Source of the DNA: Heloderma charlesbogerti
Lineage: Eukaryota > Chordata > Lepidosauria > Squamata > Helodermatidae
Assembly (NCBI GenBank): GCA_026122225.1
Contig: JANEZZ010002061.1
Location: 744,001-808,000 of the forward strand
Direction: 5' to 3'
DNA length: 64,000 bases
Made by a program: the position numbers and the translations under genes. Position 1 is the stretch's first letter; every line of letters begins with the position of its first letter. The notes under the pieces are model-generated. The model saw only the letters and a program-made list of their open reading frames with translations. It was not told where the DNA came from and made no database searches. Positions 53,616 to 64,000 of this stretch are shown piece by piece.

Positions 53616-55509
53616 AAGTAAATATGCTGAAGAATCAGCAAAACGATTAGGAGAAACATGATTCAGGGAGGGGCCATTTTACGAAACCCTTTCTCCTCGA
53701 ATTATAGGTCAATTTCATGAAGGTTTGGTCGAATCACTGTTTCTCCCCAGCCCTACTTTAAATAATATATATACACACAGAGATGCTCATACTTCTTCGA
53801 CAGTCAATTTTGTCATTACTGCCTCCAAATTGAGAAAAGGAAAGGAGACTATTGTAAACTGTCTGGAAGATTGGTAAGATTTAAATGTTTCTTTTATCAA
53901 TTTGTACAGCATGATTGAGCAGTTGCTTTTCAGTCTTGAATTGCATTTTATTTTAATTAAATCATTATGATGACCTTTGAGGGAAACCATAAACTGTGAA
54001 ATGCTCAGACCTTACGTTATGCTCATTTTTTCTCTCTCTCTCTCTCTCTATCTCATTCAGAGGAAAATGACCTTGCAAAGAGGTGCCTTGAACTTCCCAA
54101 TACTCAAGGACAATGTTAAGGGAAAAGAAGGATGAATCAATATTTTTAGAACTGTATTGATTTGGAACTGGCCCTATCTGCTGTGCTTCTGCAGAACAGG
54201 GCCTTCATTCTACTGCAATACCTCGTTATATATTAATACAATTAGCCTTGAACCGTATATCATTCAGGGAAAAGTTAATGTGATTGCCCAGATTACTTAA
54301 GGGAAGCCATTTGTTCAGGAATCTCTATCCACCCTTGAGCTCCACTTCCTCCCCTTTTTAAATTAAACGGAGAATGAATGCCAAGATAGTTATTAGCAAA
54401 CTAACCATTCTTCTGATGCAAGGTGGAAGGTGGCCATCAGAGACAACTTTCTCCCCTTTCATCAAGCAGTAGAAAGCATGACGAGAGAAGCTGCTTTCTC
54501 CTACTATGATTTCCATGGCCCAAATAATGGCCCATTTTTTGAGGTGGGGGATAACATAAGAGGCAACAGAGAAGTGGTCTTGAACATCCCAAATGGGAGA
54601 GCTGCAGCTACAATCCTATGAACACTTTCATAGGAGTAAGTTCCAGGTGCTCAATGGGACTTATTTTTGAGTGGACCACTTTGGGTCAAATGTCACTCAG
54701 TGCTTAAAAGACATCAGAAGAAGTGCTAAAAGGGATCAGAAATGAACCCACTCCAGAATGAGGCTTCCTTAGGGACCCATGTTGCAGAGTCACAGGAGAT
54801 GTGGAGGCTTTTGTCTCCTGCAAATAGCATCTTTTGTCTTCATGCACCATCACATGAGGCTTTTATCATGCACTCATGGTGGGTCACTCACCAAACTTTG
54901 CAGGTCCTTTTCATGATGCCATTCTTATATTAAATTCCACCCCACTAAAGTTTGAGGACTCCCCTTCCACATAAACCACTACATGTATCTTTCTGAAACT
55001 TTGCAGGTTTCTTACTTAGCAACACCTCTTGGCTGTCTGTCATTTTCAGAACAATGGTTCACAAGGAACATAGGGTGGATGCATGTGTCCTCTTTTGGAG
55101 ACCCTCAAAATGTCAAGGCTGCTCTTGCATAAAAACTGCTGCAGCTATTACTCTAGCTGGGGCGGAGGCGTATGACTTGCAGAAAGCTGAAGAGCAGAAG
55201 TGGCCACTTTGTGATGCTCTGCACCTCTGTGCAAATCTGCATGCCGTTCAACAGCTTCCCCTCCTAGGTTGGTCACCTCCAGCCTATGATGTTTCTTTAC
55301 ATTCCAATGTGTTGTGAAGTGGATTGACCATGATACTGAATATCATAACCATGCTTGGAAGTATGTGTTTCACTTTCACAGAAATCAGTGGGGCTTAAAT
55401 CTCAGTAAGGCTTACATCCAACGTTAGTACTACTTAGGAGACTCATTGAAATGAATGGAACTTAAGCTAGGCTAACATACCAGCAATACCCCCTGCCCCG
55501 AACACACAC
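53616..55509. other. Intergenic, no repeats recognised for most of it
   Basis: 54060-54380 is unique-looking, moderately A/T-rich sequence without simple repeats. Short open frames are not gene-like. Confidence 0.4.
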
Positions 55510-55513
55510 ACAC

Positions 55514-55958
55514 AGTGAAGACTGGTGGCTCCGATGTCAGTGGGGTGGTGTATCTGCTCCAGGTTTCAGTCAGAACCAGTCAGAACTCTAAAGGAGATAT
55601 TCAAGGTGCTTCACACAGAGAGGAAGGCCAGCATCTCTTCTCGATCATCCCAGAGTGCAGGACACGGAAGAATGGGCTCAAGTGACAGGAAGCCAGATTC
55701 CGGCTGAACATCAGGAGAAACTTCCTGACTGTTAGAGCAATACGACAATGGAACCAACTACCTAGGGAGGTGGTGGGCTCTCCCACACTGGAGGCATTCA
55801 AGACAAGGCTGGACAGCCATCTGTCAGGGATGCTGTGACTTGGATTCCTGCACTGAGCAGGGGGTTGGACTCGATGGCCTTGTAGGCCCCTTCCAATCCA
55901 ATGATTCTATGATTCACTGCCCTACTGACATTGCGGCCACCAGCCTCCACTACACACA
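55514..55958. mobile_element. Palindromic repeat split by a CR1 3' end
   Basis: Outer repeat 55514-55610 (CAGTGAAGACTGGTGGCTCC, AACTCTAAAGGAGATATTC) and 55914-55958 (CACTGCCCTACTGACATTG, CCAGCCTCCACTAC). Inserted CR1 (+) 55611-55913 reads [40 protein letters not shown], then TTCCAATCC and GATTCTATGATT. The host order is unmistakable. Confidence 0.88.
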
Positions 55959-56041
55959 CATGGCCAGTGCCATGGCTGGTATTAATTTGCCTCTAGAGCA
56001 AGGCCATGCATGGGTACGACCAACTGTATTGGAGGACAGGG

Positions 56042-56834
56042 ACCAGGGCCAGCCTTAGGGGAGAGCTAGCTGGGTGGTTGCCCAGGGCACCAAGCTGAGG
56101 GAGGCTCCAAGCTGAGCTGAGGGCGGGGGGGGGGGTGCCAAGCTGAACTCAGTGGCTGTGTTTTTTTAATGTGCTGTCTGCAGTGAGTGAGGGTGGCAAA
56201 AAGCAAGTGTCCGTAACCTTTCTTTCAAGGTTCTACAGGTTGTTTGGGCACTAGCTACCAAAATGATGGTCCTTCAATTAGAGTTCAAGTATTTTCATTT
56301 TCAATTGCCATCTTGATGTCATTTGTGGTAGGTAAAAAGCAGTGGAACACAGCTTTCCTTCGAGGCAACATTACTGAATGCTTAGCACTTCAAATATTGT
56401 AAATAATATAGCACTATGTAAACAATAATAAAATAAAGCCGTAAACTCTAAGGGGTCAGCTGGCTGGATAGCTTTTTATTTATAATTTTTATTTATTCTT
56501 TTTAATGATAAAAATAATGCATATTCTAAAATAAAGAATGCTTACTGGATAGGAACTGCTACAAAACAAATATTATAAGTAAAACCCAGGATAGTTCTGC
56601 CGTGTTGCGTGGTGCACTGCCACTGCTCAGAATGTGGCTTTGAGAACTTTGGCTTGTGCAAACTGCAGCGCAGTGGCTGAAGGATCAAAGTTTTAAGCAA
56701 TGTCATGCTTGATGGACATCACACTGCACCAAGCCCCATAAATCCTCCGGGTGGCCATGCAAAACTGATTGGCAGGGGGGACCAACGGCACGCCTTGAGC
56801 AGGGCGCTATTTATCCTAGGGCCGGCCCTGACTT
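56042..56834. mobile_element. hAT-like non-autonomous element, about 790 bp
   Basis: Left terminus CCAGGGCCAGCCTTAGGGG, right terminus TCCTAGGGCCGGCCCTG: inverted, hAT-like. The interior is A/T-rich with no transposase. Confidence 0.7.
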
Positions 56835-57234
56835 GGACTTACTCTTTAGTAACTTCCTTCCAATTAAAGGCACTTGGGCATTTGTAGGATTTTAGTTAAT
56901 CTGCCCTTGCCACAATGGACCAGAAAGAGGCGTGTGCGGCCCACTGTACTTCTGTGGCTTTCCACGGGTTGAGCATTTTAGACGGTGTGCTTTCATGATC
57001 ACCCACTGCGCCATGAAACATTGGCCTTGTAACTATCATTTGTGCATCTATAAACATCGGGGAACTTGTACAAAGCACTGTGCATTTACTTGGAAGAGCA
57101 AACCAGGCCCTGAAATTGTGAAGACTCTGTATTATATGTTCTACTATAGCCTCAGTTTTAATTAAAAAAGCAATTCTGTTGCCATTTTTCAGGCTGCTTA
57201 ATAATTGCTTTTCCTAGGATCTTTGCCCTACACT

Positions 57235-57253
57235 GCACAGCAGAGGGCAGCAA
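57235..57253 (+). promoter_or_regulatory. CTCF-like motif
   Basis: GCACAGCAGAGGGCAGCAA fits the published CTCF core (C-A-G-C-A-G-A-G-G-G-C-A-G). It lies in unique sequence about 6.3 kb beyond the transporter gene. Motif match only. Confidence 0.4.
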
Positions 57254-57424
57254 AAATCTACAGCTGAATGAATACTTAACAAAAAATAGATCAGACTATA
57301 TATACAACGTTCGTAGGTGGGTCTCCCTACCTTCCCATGCTATCACATACTCATATTTCAAGAGAAAAGACATTGCTACTTATATAGAGAAACTGCTAGC
57401 AAGTGAGCTCCAGTATTAGCTGCT

Positions 57425-57670
57425 GGAGAGCCAGTGTGGTGGCTAGAGTGTTGAACTAAGACTGCGGAGATCAGGGTTCGGGTTCCCATTCTGCCATGAA
57501 GCTCACTGGGTGACTTTGGGCCAATTACTGACTCTCAGCCTAACCTACCTCACAGGGTTGTTGTGAGGATAAAAATGGAGAGGAGGGAGGATCATGTATA
57601 CCGCCTTGGGCTCCTTAAAGGAAAGGTGGGGTATAAATGTAGCAAGCAAACCATCCAACGATCAAACAAA
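57425..57670 (+). mobile_element. tRNA-derived SINE
   Basis: Full layout: GAGAGCCAGTGTGGTGGCTA (tRNA-like box A), AGATCAGGGTTCGGGTTCCC (box B), CTGGGTGACTTTGGGCC, CTCACAGGGTTGTTGTGAGG, GCCTTGGGCTCC and tail. Confidence 0.88.
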
Positions 57671-57739
57671 TAAAATTAGTGCAACTTGTTCACAGAATGA
57701 GCAAACTGGTGCTATACCTATTAAAGAGGTACAGTTGTA

Positions 57740-58070
57740 AACAGGGTAGCCATGTGTCCTACTTTACAGAGTACAGTCCTCTATTTGAAAGCCTTCCCTA
57801 TTTGAAGGGATGTCCAGTCCAAGTCCAGTTTAAAGAGCAAGAACCATAAGAAGGGGGAGCAGAGGCCTTGAAGTTGCTCATCAACTGCAGACAGAGCAGG
57901 CACACAGGTCACCTGGTCACAGTAATGTCCCCGCTATGGCAAGTTGTATTGCATTGCTATTTAAATTATAGTCACTGTATCACCGTATACACATGAACTG
58001 GGATACACAAATTTTATGCAAGTCTGGCTTCTCTTTTATCCTCTTTCTTGGGGCTTCTCCACACGGAGCT
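57740..58070 (+). mobile_element. Interspersed repeat (GGTGGCCATGTGTCCT family)
   Basis: GGTAGCCATGTGTCCTACTT, CAGTCCTCTATTTGAAAG, GCACACAGGTCACCTGGTCA. The least interrupted copy in the window. Confidence 0.65.
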
Positions 58071-59839
58071 TTTATCCTGCTATTGAGATTAGTTACTCAT
58101 GGAAGTTTGCAGGTCCTTTAGATGACGTCATCAACCGCCAGGGTGTCTCCCACAGTAAATGACCTTTATTCCATTTTTTAAAAGATCAGAGATAATGAGC
58201 TATGAAATTACAGCGCTTGAGTTCCTCTTGAGTTCCCTCATGAAAGAGGAAAAGCCACAAAAAGAGGAGCTAGACCACAGCACCATCTAGTGACTGTATA
58301 ATGAAACATATGGAAGACTCAGATAAGGGGGGAAAGGGAGGGGGGAAAGGGTGGTGGGAAGGAAGCATGTTGTGATCCTGCATTTACAACAGAAGCAGAA
58401 AGCCCCGTTTTAAATGCGGGATTTTAGGCTGGTGTGGAGATGCTCTTGGTGGTACACAAGTGACCACTGTAGTTGGGAGACCACAGGATTCTATGATCAC
58501 AGGAAATTTGGCAACTGAAGCCCACCTGGGATGTATTAATGCCATTTAAGCAGGAGAGACATAATGATTTGGGAGGCATTTTCAAGGATAATGTTCCAGT
58601 GGTCACACCGACCCCTTATTCCTCTCATTTCAGAAGATTTTCCCCAGAGCAATCTCCATTAACTGATTATCCGTTGGCTTCAGGCATAGAACATTAGGAC
58701 ACTTTTTTAAAAGGAAAAAAGAGAGAGAGAAAAAGAAGAGGATATTGTTAATGTTCAGCCAGGAGCCTTAAAATGCATGCAGAGCCTTCTTAGGACTGAT
58801 GCCAAGTGGTTCTCTCCTGTGCCTTCATCTACTTCAGTGTGTTTCTTTCTCTCCCCCTCTCCCCCCAGGCTCTTTGTATGCTCCCCCACCGACTCTTCCG
58901 CTCTTTTCCAGGCTTAGCGTTAAGTGCAATTGAATGGAATTGTTTGTTGCTGCTGCTGGTCTTCCTTGTGTTTTCTCAGCTTGAATTATTGTTCCATAGC
59001 TATAAGCCAATCAAGTGGTTTTGCTGCTGCTGCTTAGTCCCACTTGCTTCTCCATTTAATTCTTAGGGCATTTCCAGACACGGTGTTACATACACCCAGC
59101 CCTCCCTCAGCACCCACAAACCAAGGATTCGGATTTACACTGGATGAGCTGCGCTGGCAGAAGTGATCTTCCCTGCCCCCTCCTCCCCACAGTAGCCCTT
59201 CCAGCCCCCTGAAAATGCCACACACAGTCAGACAACGCTGCTGAATGGGGTGAACCATGGTGTGTGGAGGAGGGGGATCCCCAGAAATCGGGGGGGCCCT
59301 CCACAAGTGGAGCCCTACCTCTCATGGAAGGTCCCTTCCTCTTGCAGAGGGCAGATCCTGGATTCAGCCCTAAGCGTGGAAGTCACAGCAGGATTTTGGC
59401 CTATTGTATCCACTTGCAGCAGCAGCAGCTGATGGAGAAGAAGGCTACTGTGTCCTCATCTACTGTGAAAAGCATGTGATAGATTTTATTTACAGGCAAG
59501 TATGAATGCTTCTGCTTCTCCAGATAAGCATTTCTATTTGGGCTGACACCCGGTTACATCACAGATAAATGGTTGTTCATCGCCTTTAGATGCTGCAGTA
59601 ATAACAAACAGTAAATAATAATGAGTACTGTCAGCAAATCACAAGGGCCATAGTTGGCGTGCCAAGCACCGTCAGAGCCAAATCTAAAAACAAATCCCAA
59701 AATCGCCAGCCGCCTACTCAGATATTTCTTTTAGATTAATAGAGGAGATTGTCTCTGTTTTGTCTTTAAAAAAAGTGGTTTGCTATTTATCTGATTGGCC
59801 TGGAGAATATGGAATGCATTTGGATAGCGGGAGATCTGT
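58071..59839. other. Intergenic, largely unique sequence
   Basis: 58610-59060 and 59480-59830 are free of recognisable repeats and have balanced composition. No exon with splice sites and coding character is seen. Confidence 0.45.
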
Positions 59840-59938
59840 TTGAATCAGCCTTTCCCAACCATTGGCCAGTGCTGACTAGGAATGATGGGAATTGCAGTCT
59901 AACACATCTGGAAGACATTAGGTTGGGGGAGGCTGGTT
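59840..59938. mobile_element. Palindromic MITE-like repeat, partial
   Basis: TTTCCCAACCATTGGCC at the left, CATCTGGAAGACATTAGGTT and GGGGGAGGC at the right. Confidence 0.75.
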
Positions 59939-59940
59939 TA

Positions 59941-60228
59941 GAATTATAGAATCATAGAATAGTAGGGTTGGAAGGGGCTTATAAGACCATCAAGTCCAAC
60001 CCCTGCTCAGTGCAGAAATCTAAAGTCAAAGCATCCCTGACAGATGGCTGTCCAGCCTCGTCTTGAACGCCTCCAGTGTGGGAGAGCCCACCACCTCCTC
60101 AGGTAATTGGTTCCATTGTTGTATTGCTCTTACAGTCAGGAAGTTTTTCCTGATGTTCAGACAGAATCTGGCTTCCTGGAACTTGAGCCCATTATTCCGT
60201 GTCCTGCACTCTGGGATTTGGAGGTGGG
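59941..60228 (-). mobile_element. CR1 LINE 3' end, antisense
   Basis: Tail AATTATAGAATCATAGAATA, then minus-strand coding words [20 protein letters not shown] and IPECRTRNNGLK. Confidence 0.92.
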
Positions 60229-60367
60229 TAATGAAGCAAAGAACCCAGAACATCTCCCCACCCTCTCTTTTAGAGCTAGAACCCACAGCTGGACTACAAA
60301 AGTGGCGTTTAGATGCAAGTTTTCTAATAATCTCATTCATAGAAGTGCTTATACAACATAGGACCAT

Positions 60368-60616
60368 GTGGGCTGGGCTGGCATCAAGGGCAGGCATGGT
60401 TGAGCACCTGCCAAGGGCCCACACCCCAGCAGGGGCCCACTGACACAAGCCTCCTGGACCTGCTCCTCCTCTTCATCAGTACAATCTGCTAGTTCACCTG
60501 CCTTTCGCTCTGGCCCAGACAACTGTGGTGGTGAGAAGGAGGAGCAGGAGATGCCATTGCCTGCTTGCTCACTGGCTCTCTGCCTGTCAAGCAAGCAAGT
60601 GGTAGCAGCACCCTAA
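60368..60616 (-). mobile_element. hAT-like non-autonomous element (CAGGGCTGG family)
   Basis: GGGCTGGCATCAAGGGCAGG, GGGCCCACACCCCAGCAGG, CTCTGGCCCAGACAAC and CACTGGCTCTCTGCC. Confidence 0.7.
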
Positions 60617-60949
60617 TAGCAGATTCAGTCCTCCAGGCACAGATCTGTATGCAGCCAAAACAGCACCATCCATGCACTAGAAGGCGGTATCAACAGACTT
60701 GGGGAAGCCCCAAGATTTCCAGAAAACCAAAAAATGCTTTTTTGGGCGGGGGGGGACCCCACTAGACAGTGCAACGAGGACTCAGTGGATTCAGAATACT
60801 GCTCAGTAGATTCAGAATACTGAGTGGCTGAGGTGGGTCTGGGGAATGAAAACTTGGGAAGAGTGGGGAATGGCTGGTTCCCTGAACAGATACACTCCAC
60901 AAGATACACTCCACAGATACATTCCACAAGTGGGACAGTGCAGTTCACA

Positions 60950-61097
60950 CCAGTGGAGGCTGGTGGTTCAGATGTCAATGGGGCAGTAAATCCACTCCAG
61001 GTTTCAGTCAGAACCAGTCAGAAGTCTAAAGGAGCTATCCAAGGTACAGAGCAGATTCATCTCCCAACTGACATTGAAGCCAGCAGCCTCCACCGGT
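60950..61097. mobile_element. Palindromic repeat (GTGGAGGCTGGTGG family)
   Basis: CAGTGGAGGCTGGTGG at the left and CCAGCAGCCTCCACCGG at the right; shortened centre. Confidence 0.85.
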
Positions 61098-61704
61098 TCA
61101 CACTATTTCACACTGTATGAGAGAGACGGGGAAATGCTTTTCCTAAGATAGCACTTACCATCTTCAGGATTTAGAAGTATTTTCATTTAAAAACAATTTT
61201 AAAAATCTGATGGATTTGGATGCTTCTTTAGTCTAGCAAAAGATCTCTAATCCATTTGAACCAACTAATTAATTAAATAAATGTTGCAGAAACTCAGTGA
61301 ATAGAATATCAGAGATTATGAGGACACAGCTCCTGTGGAGTTACCTTGCTACTAATACATGTATACGTCCTCTGCCTTTATGTCTATGGCTGATAGAGAT
61401 GCCTTTCTTGCAAACCTTTTGAAAATGTATTACTTACTTATTTTTAACACTGATGAGTCACCTTTCCAAGACTGCTCAGTATGAGGCGCTGAAAATCACA
61501 AAGCATGCAAATACCAACAATTTAAAACCAAAATGGACAAGGTTGTGCTTGTGTTGCATTTCTGTGGGAGTATAGAACAGCTGCAAAATGTGGTATTGGC
61601 TACAGAATTCAAAGGGCAGAACAAATTATGCAAAATACAGGAGAGTTGAAATGGTCTTAAGTTGTATGCATATGCAGGCCACAGAATGCAGCTTTCTTAT
61701 TGGT
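61098..61704. other. Intergenic, unassigned
   Basis: No gene or repeat is recognised. Confidence 0.4.
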
Positions 61705-62450
61705 GTAGAACAGGGGTGGTGAATACATGGCCCGTGGGCTCTATTGTGGCCCCTACTGCCTCTGCACTGCCATGAGGGGTCCGACGCTCATTGAACGGGA
61801 AGCCCGTTTTCCTGTCACGAGGAATACACGAGGAATACACGAGGAGAGGAATACACTCAAATACACGAGGATTTGGGTGTGTGTTTCCTTCCAGTGATGA
61901 AGGAAAAGCACTCTTTCATCCCCCATGATCACTTGCCATCTTGCAGGATTCAGCCTTAACAGCAGATTCCTGGGTTCAGCTCTAGCATTCCAGGGCTGAA
62001 ATTCAGCCCTGCATACGGACTCATATTTCAAGGTCCAAGAGAAATTGGTTTGGGGTCTGGCCTGCCCTGCCCTCACCAATACACTAGGCTGGCCAGTTGT
62101 GAAAGAGGACAGGGCTCCTGTTGTCATGCATGCCACTTCAGGGCCAGGTGTGAGGGGGTTCTGGGCAAAGTAGGCCTCTGGTGGGGCCCATTCTTCTATC
62201 AATAGGCCATGGTGGGCTTACAGTGAGTGACAGCATTGCTCCAAAGAGTGCTGGGTAGCCAGATCTAGGTGCCTTTTCAATTTCTCAAAATGCAGTGTAC
62301 TTGGGGGGCATGGTAGGAAATTCACATGGTGGCTACACCCAGCAAACTACAAGTGGTAATGGTTCCCAGGGTAGGTGCCAGCAATAGGCCTGCTAGGACC
62401 CTGGCAGCTGCCCAAGGATACTGGATGTGTTGGCGCCAGCCCTGAGTAGC
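61705..62450. mobile_element. hAT-like repeat with internal GAGGAATACAC array
   Basis: Left CAGGGGTGGTGAATACATGG, a typical hAT terminus; right GTTGGCGCCAGCCCTG. 61819-61870 has several ACGAGGAATAC or related units in a row. May be two adjoining elements. Confidence 0.5.
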
Positions 62451-62579
62451 TTCTATATGATATTCTTGAGTGCAATGGTCTGGGACTGGTGCCAGAACTA
62501 AATTTTGCCCCATGGTCAGGCTACATAACAAAGCTGGTTGCCATCTAGCAGTGAAGGTTTTACAAGCATGGTGTGCATG

Positions 62580-62790
62580 TGTTTGGGAATGGTTGTGGCA
62601 TCTGTAATAAAAGAGGATGTGTGTCTGTCTGTCCATCCATCTGTTCGACCTCACCATGGCACCAAGACCATGAAACCTAGACACCTGAAACTTGGCAGGC
62701 ACACTAAGGGGACAGTAGGGGTATGCACGCCAGGGTTATTTTGTTTTTAAACATACATTAATTAATTTTAATTAATTTAAATGTGTCCAT
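62580..62790 (+). repeat. Interspersed repeat with GTCTGTCTGTCC head
   Basis: TGTGTCTGTCTGTCCATCC, then CTGAAACTTGGCAGGCACAC and TTAATTAA-rich sequence. Family not named. Confidence 0.45.
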
Positions 62791-62910
62791 GTGTTTGAAG
62801 CCTGCATTAACATCTTCAGCCACTAGGGGCAGGCTTCCCTAATTAGCCTGTAGTTTGAAGCCTGCATTAACATCTTCAGCCACTAGGGGCAGGCTTCCCT
62901 AATTAGCCTG
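62791..62910 (+). repeat. Near-perfect tandem duplication of a 60-bp unit
   Basis: 62791-62850 and 62851-62910 are identical from GTTTGAAGCCTGCATTAAC to AATTAGCCTG apart from the first two bases. A third partial TAG..TTTGAAGCC follows at 62911-62939. Confidence 0.95.
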
Positions 62911-62939
62911 TAGCTTTGCAGTCCATATAGTTTGAAGCC

Positions 62940-64000
62940 AGGGGAGATGAGCAGGTTGAGAGAGAGTTACATGTCTGCCCCCTTCCCCATTGCTCTGGGG
63001 CAGACTCCCTTCAGGGGAATGGAGTGGAGAGACACCCTCCCCCCAGGAGCCAGGGGGTGCACCACGGCAGGGGCTGTCCCTAGAGTTGCCATTGGGCATG
63101 GCTTCACTCCAAAGGAGCGGGCACAAATATATGCAACTCTGACAGCTGTGAAACTTTGCTTGAAGGCTTCACTCTATCAAACTAAGGGCTATTGCAACCC
63201 ATGCGAAGCCCAGCATGTTCCCTGGTTACATATATGCAAAGAGATGTCACTTGAAAGTTCTGAGTTAAATTGTGGGCAAACCTTCTACTATTTAAACATT
63301 TCTCAGGGTCTCCAGCACTAAATAAAATAATCCTGGGAACTGGATTGTGAATCTCAATTTTGACCATCTCTGCTCCCTATGTCACTCCTAACTAGCACCA
63401 TCCTTAAGGGTCTGTCTACAGAGGTACATAATTTCAGTGCTGAGAGTGCTGTAGCATTTTTCTGCCCAGATTGTGCTCAGTGTAGGGGTGGGGGAACCTG
63501 GTCTTCTGGTTTGGAGCAAAATCCTGCATTGCAAAATAGTGACTGGCTAGCCCTTGCGTCAGATCAGGAGGCATATGTCCTTCTTCTCAGGGCAAGGTTC
63601 TGCATGATGCTGATTGGTTGGCCTGTGTGTCAATCACATAGCTACATCACCCACCCAGAGCAGTTTTGAAAATGTAAAAAAACAAAAAAGAGAGGGAGGG
63701 AAAATCTAAATAAAAAAGTTAAAGCACCTAACAAATATATGAGTTGGAAAACATGCAGTTACTTTGCAAGGTAGGGTAAATAATCAGTAAAAATAAAGCC
63801 TAGAATGGGGGCGGGGGGAGAAGGGGCAATAATTAGCCTTTGATCTAGAACCAGATCCATGTGTTATATAGGAGCCAAGGGGTAAAATCCAACATAAGTC
63901 CTACTTAGAGTAGAACCATTGACATGAATGAGACGTAAGTTTGTTATGACTAACTTAACTCCTATTCATGTCAATATGTATTTATTTATTACATTTCTAT
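62940..64000. other. Intergenic, mostly unassigned
   Basis: No gene seen. 63890-64000 holds the CCTACTTAGAGTAGAACC / TCAATATGTATTTATTTATT wording of a LINE 3' end that runs out of the window. Confidence 0.4.

Overview
The window looks like nuclear DNA of a squamate reptile (lizard or snake). The evidence is spliced vertebrate-type genes plus a repeat mix in which BovB (RTE), CR1 and L2 LINEs, tRNA-derived SINEs, a 5S-rRNA-derived SINE, a Tc1/mariner remnant and many short inverted-repeat DNA elements occur side by side. This is inferred from repeat content; the species cannot be named.

Protein-coding content is one gene family. A complete ten-exon organic anion transporter gene of SLC22A7 (OAT2) type lies on the + strand with its coding sequence at 22875-50859. 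The exons join to 1647 nt (548 residues plus stop) with every junction in phase. Upstream, head-to-tail, lies a broken relative at 5166-21407. It keeps recognisable exons 1, 2, 3, 7, 8, 9 and probably a last exon; exons 4-6 were not found. It carries stops, frameshifts, a lost acceptor and a GC donor, so it is a pseudogene of a tandem duplicate.

Layout: 1-5165 holds Tc1, CR1 and BovB remnants and an unusual 1.3-kb element (2247-3549) built of nested palindromes. 5166-21407 is the pseudogene, its introns filled with BovB, L2 and small DNA elements. 21408-22874 is the short spacer that should hold the promoter of the working gene. 22875-50972 is the gene with its polyadenylation signal. Introns 3, 5, 6, 7, 8 and 9 are crowded with nested repeats. 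51000-64000 has no gene I can recognise; it holds SINE, CR1 and hAT-like copies, a GC-rich block and a few unique, non-repetitive stretches that may be regulatory.

No microbial-type system (CRISPR, operon, phage) is present. The strongest candidate for something undescribed is the nested palindromic element at 2247-3549, with a second fragment of the same family at 17463-17606.
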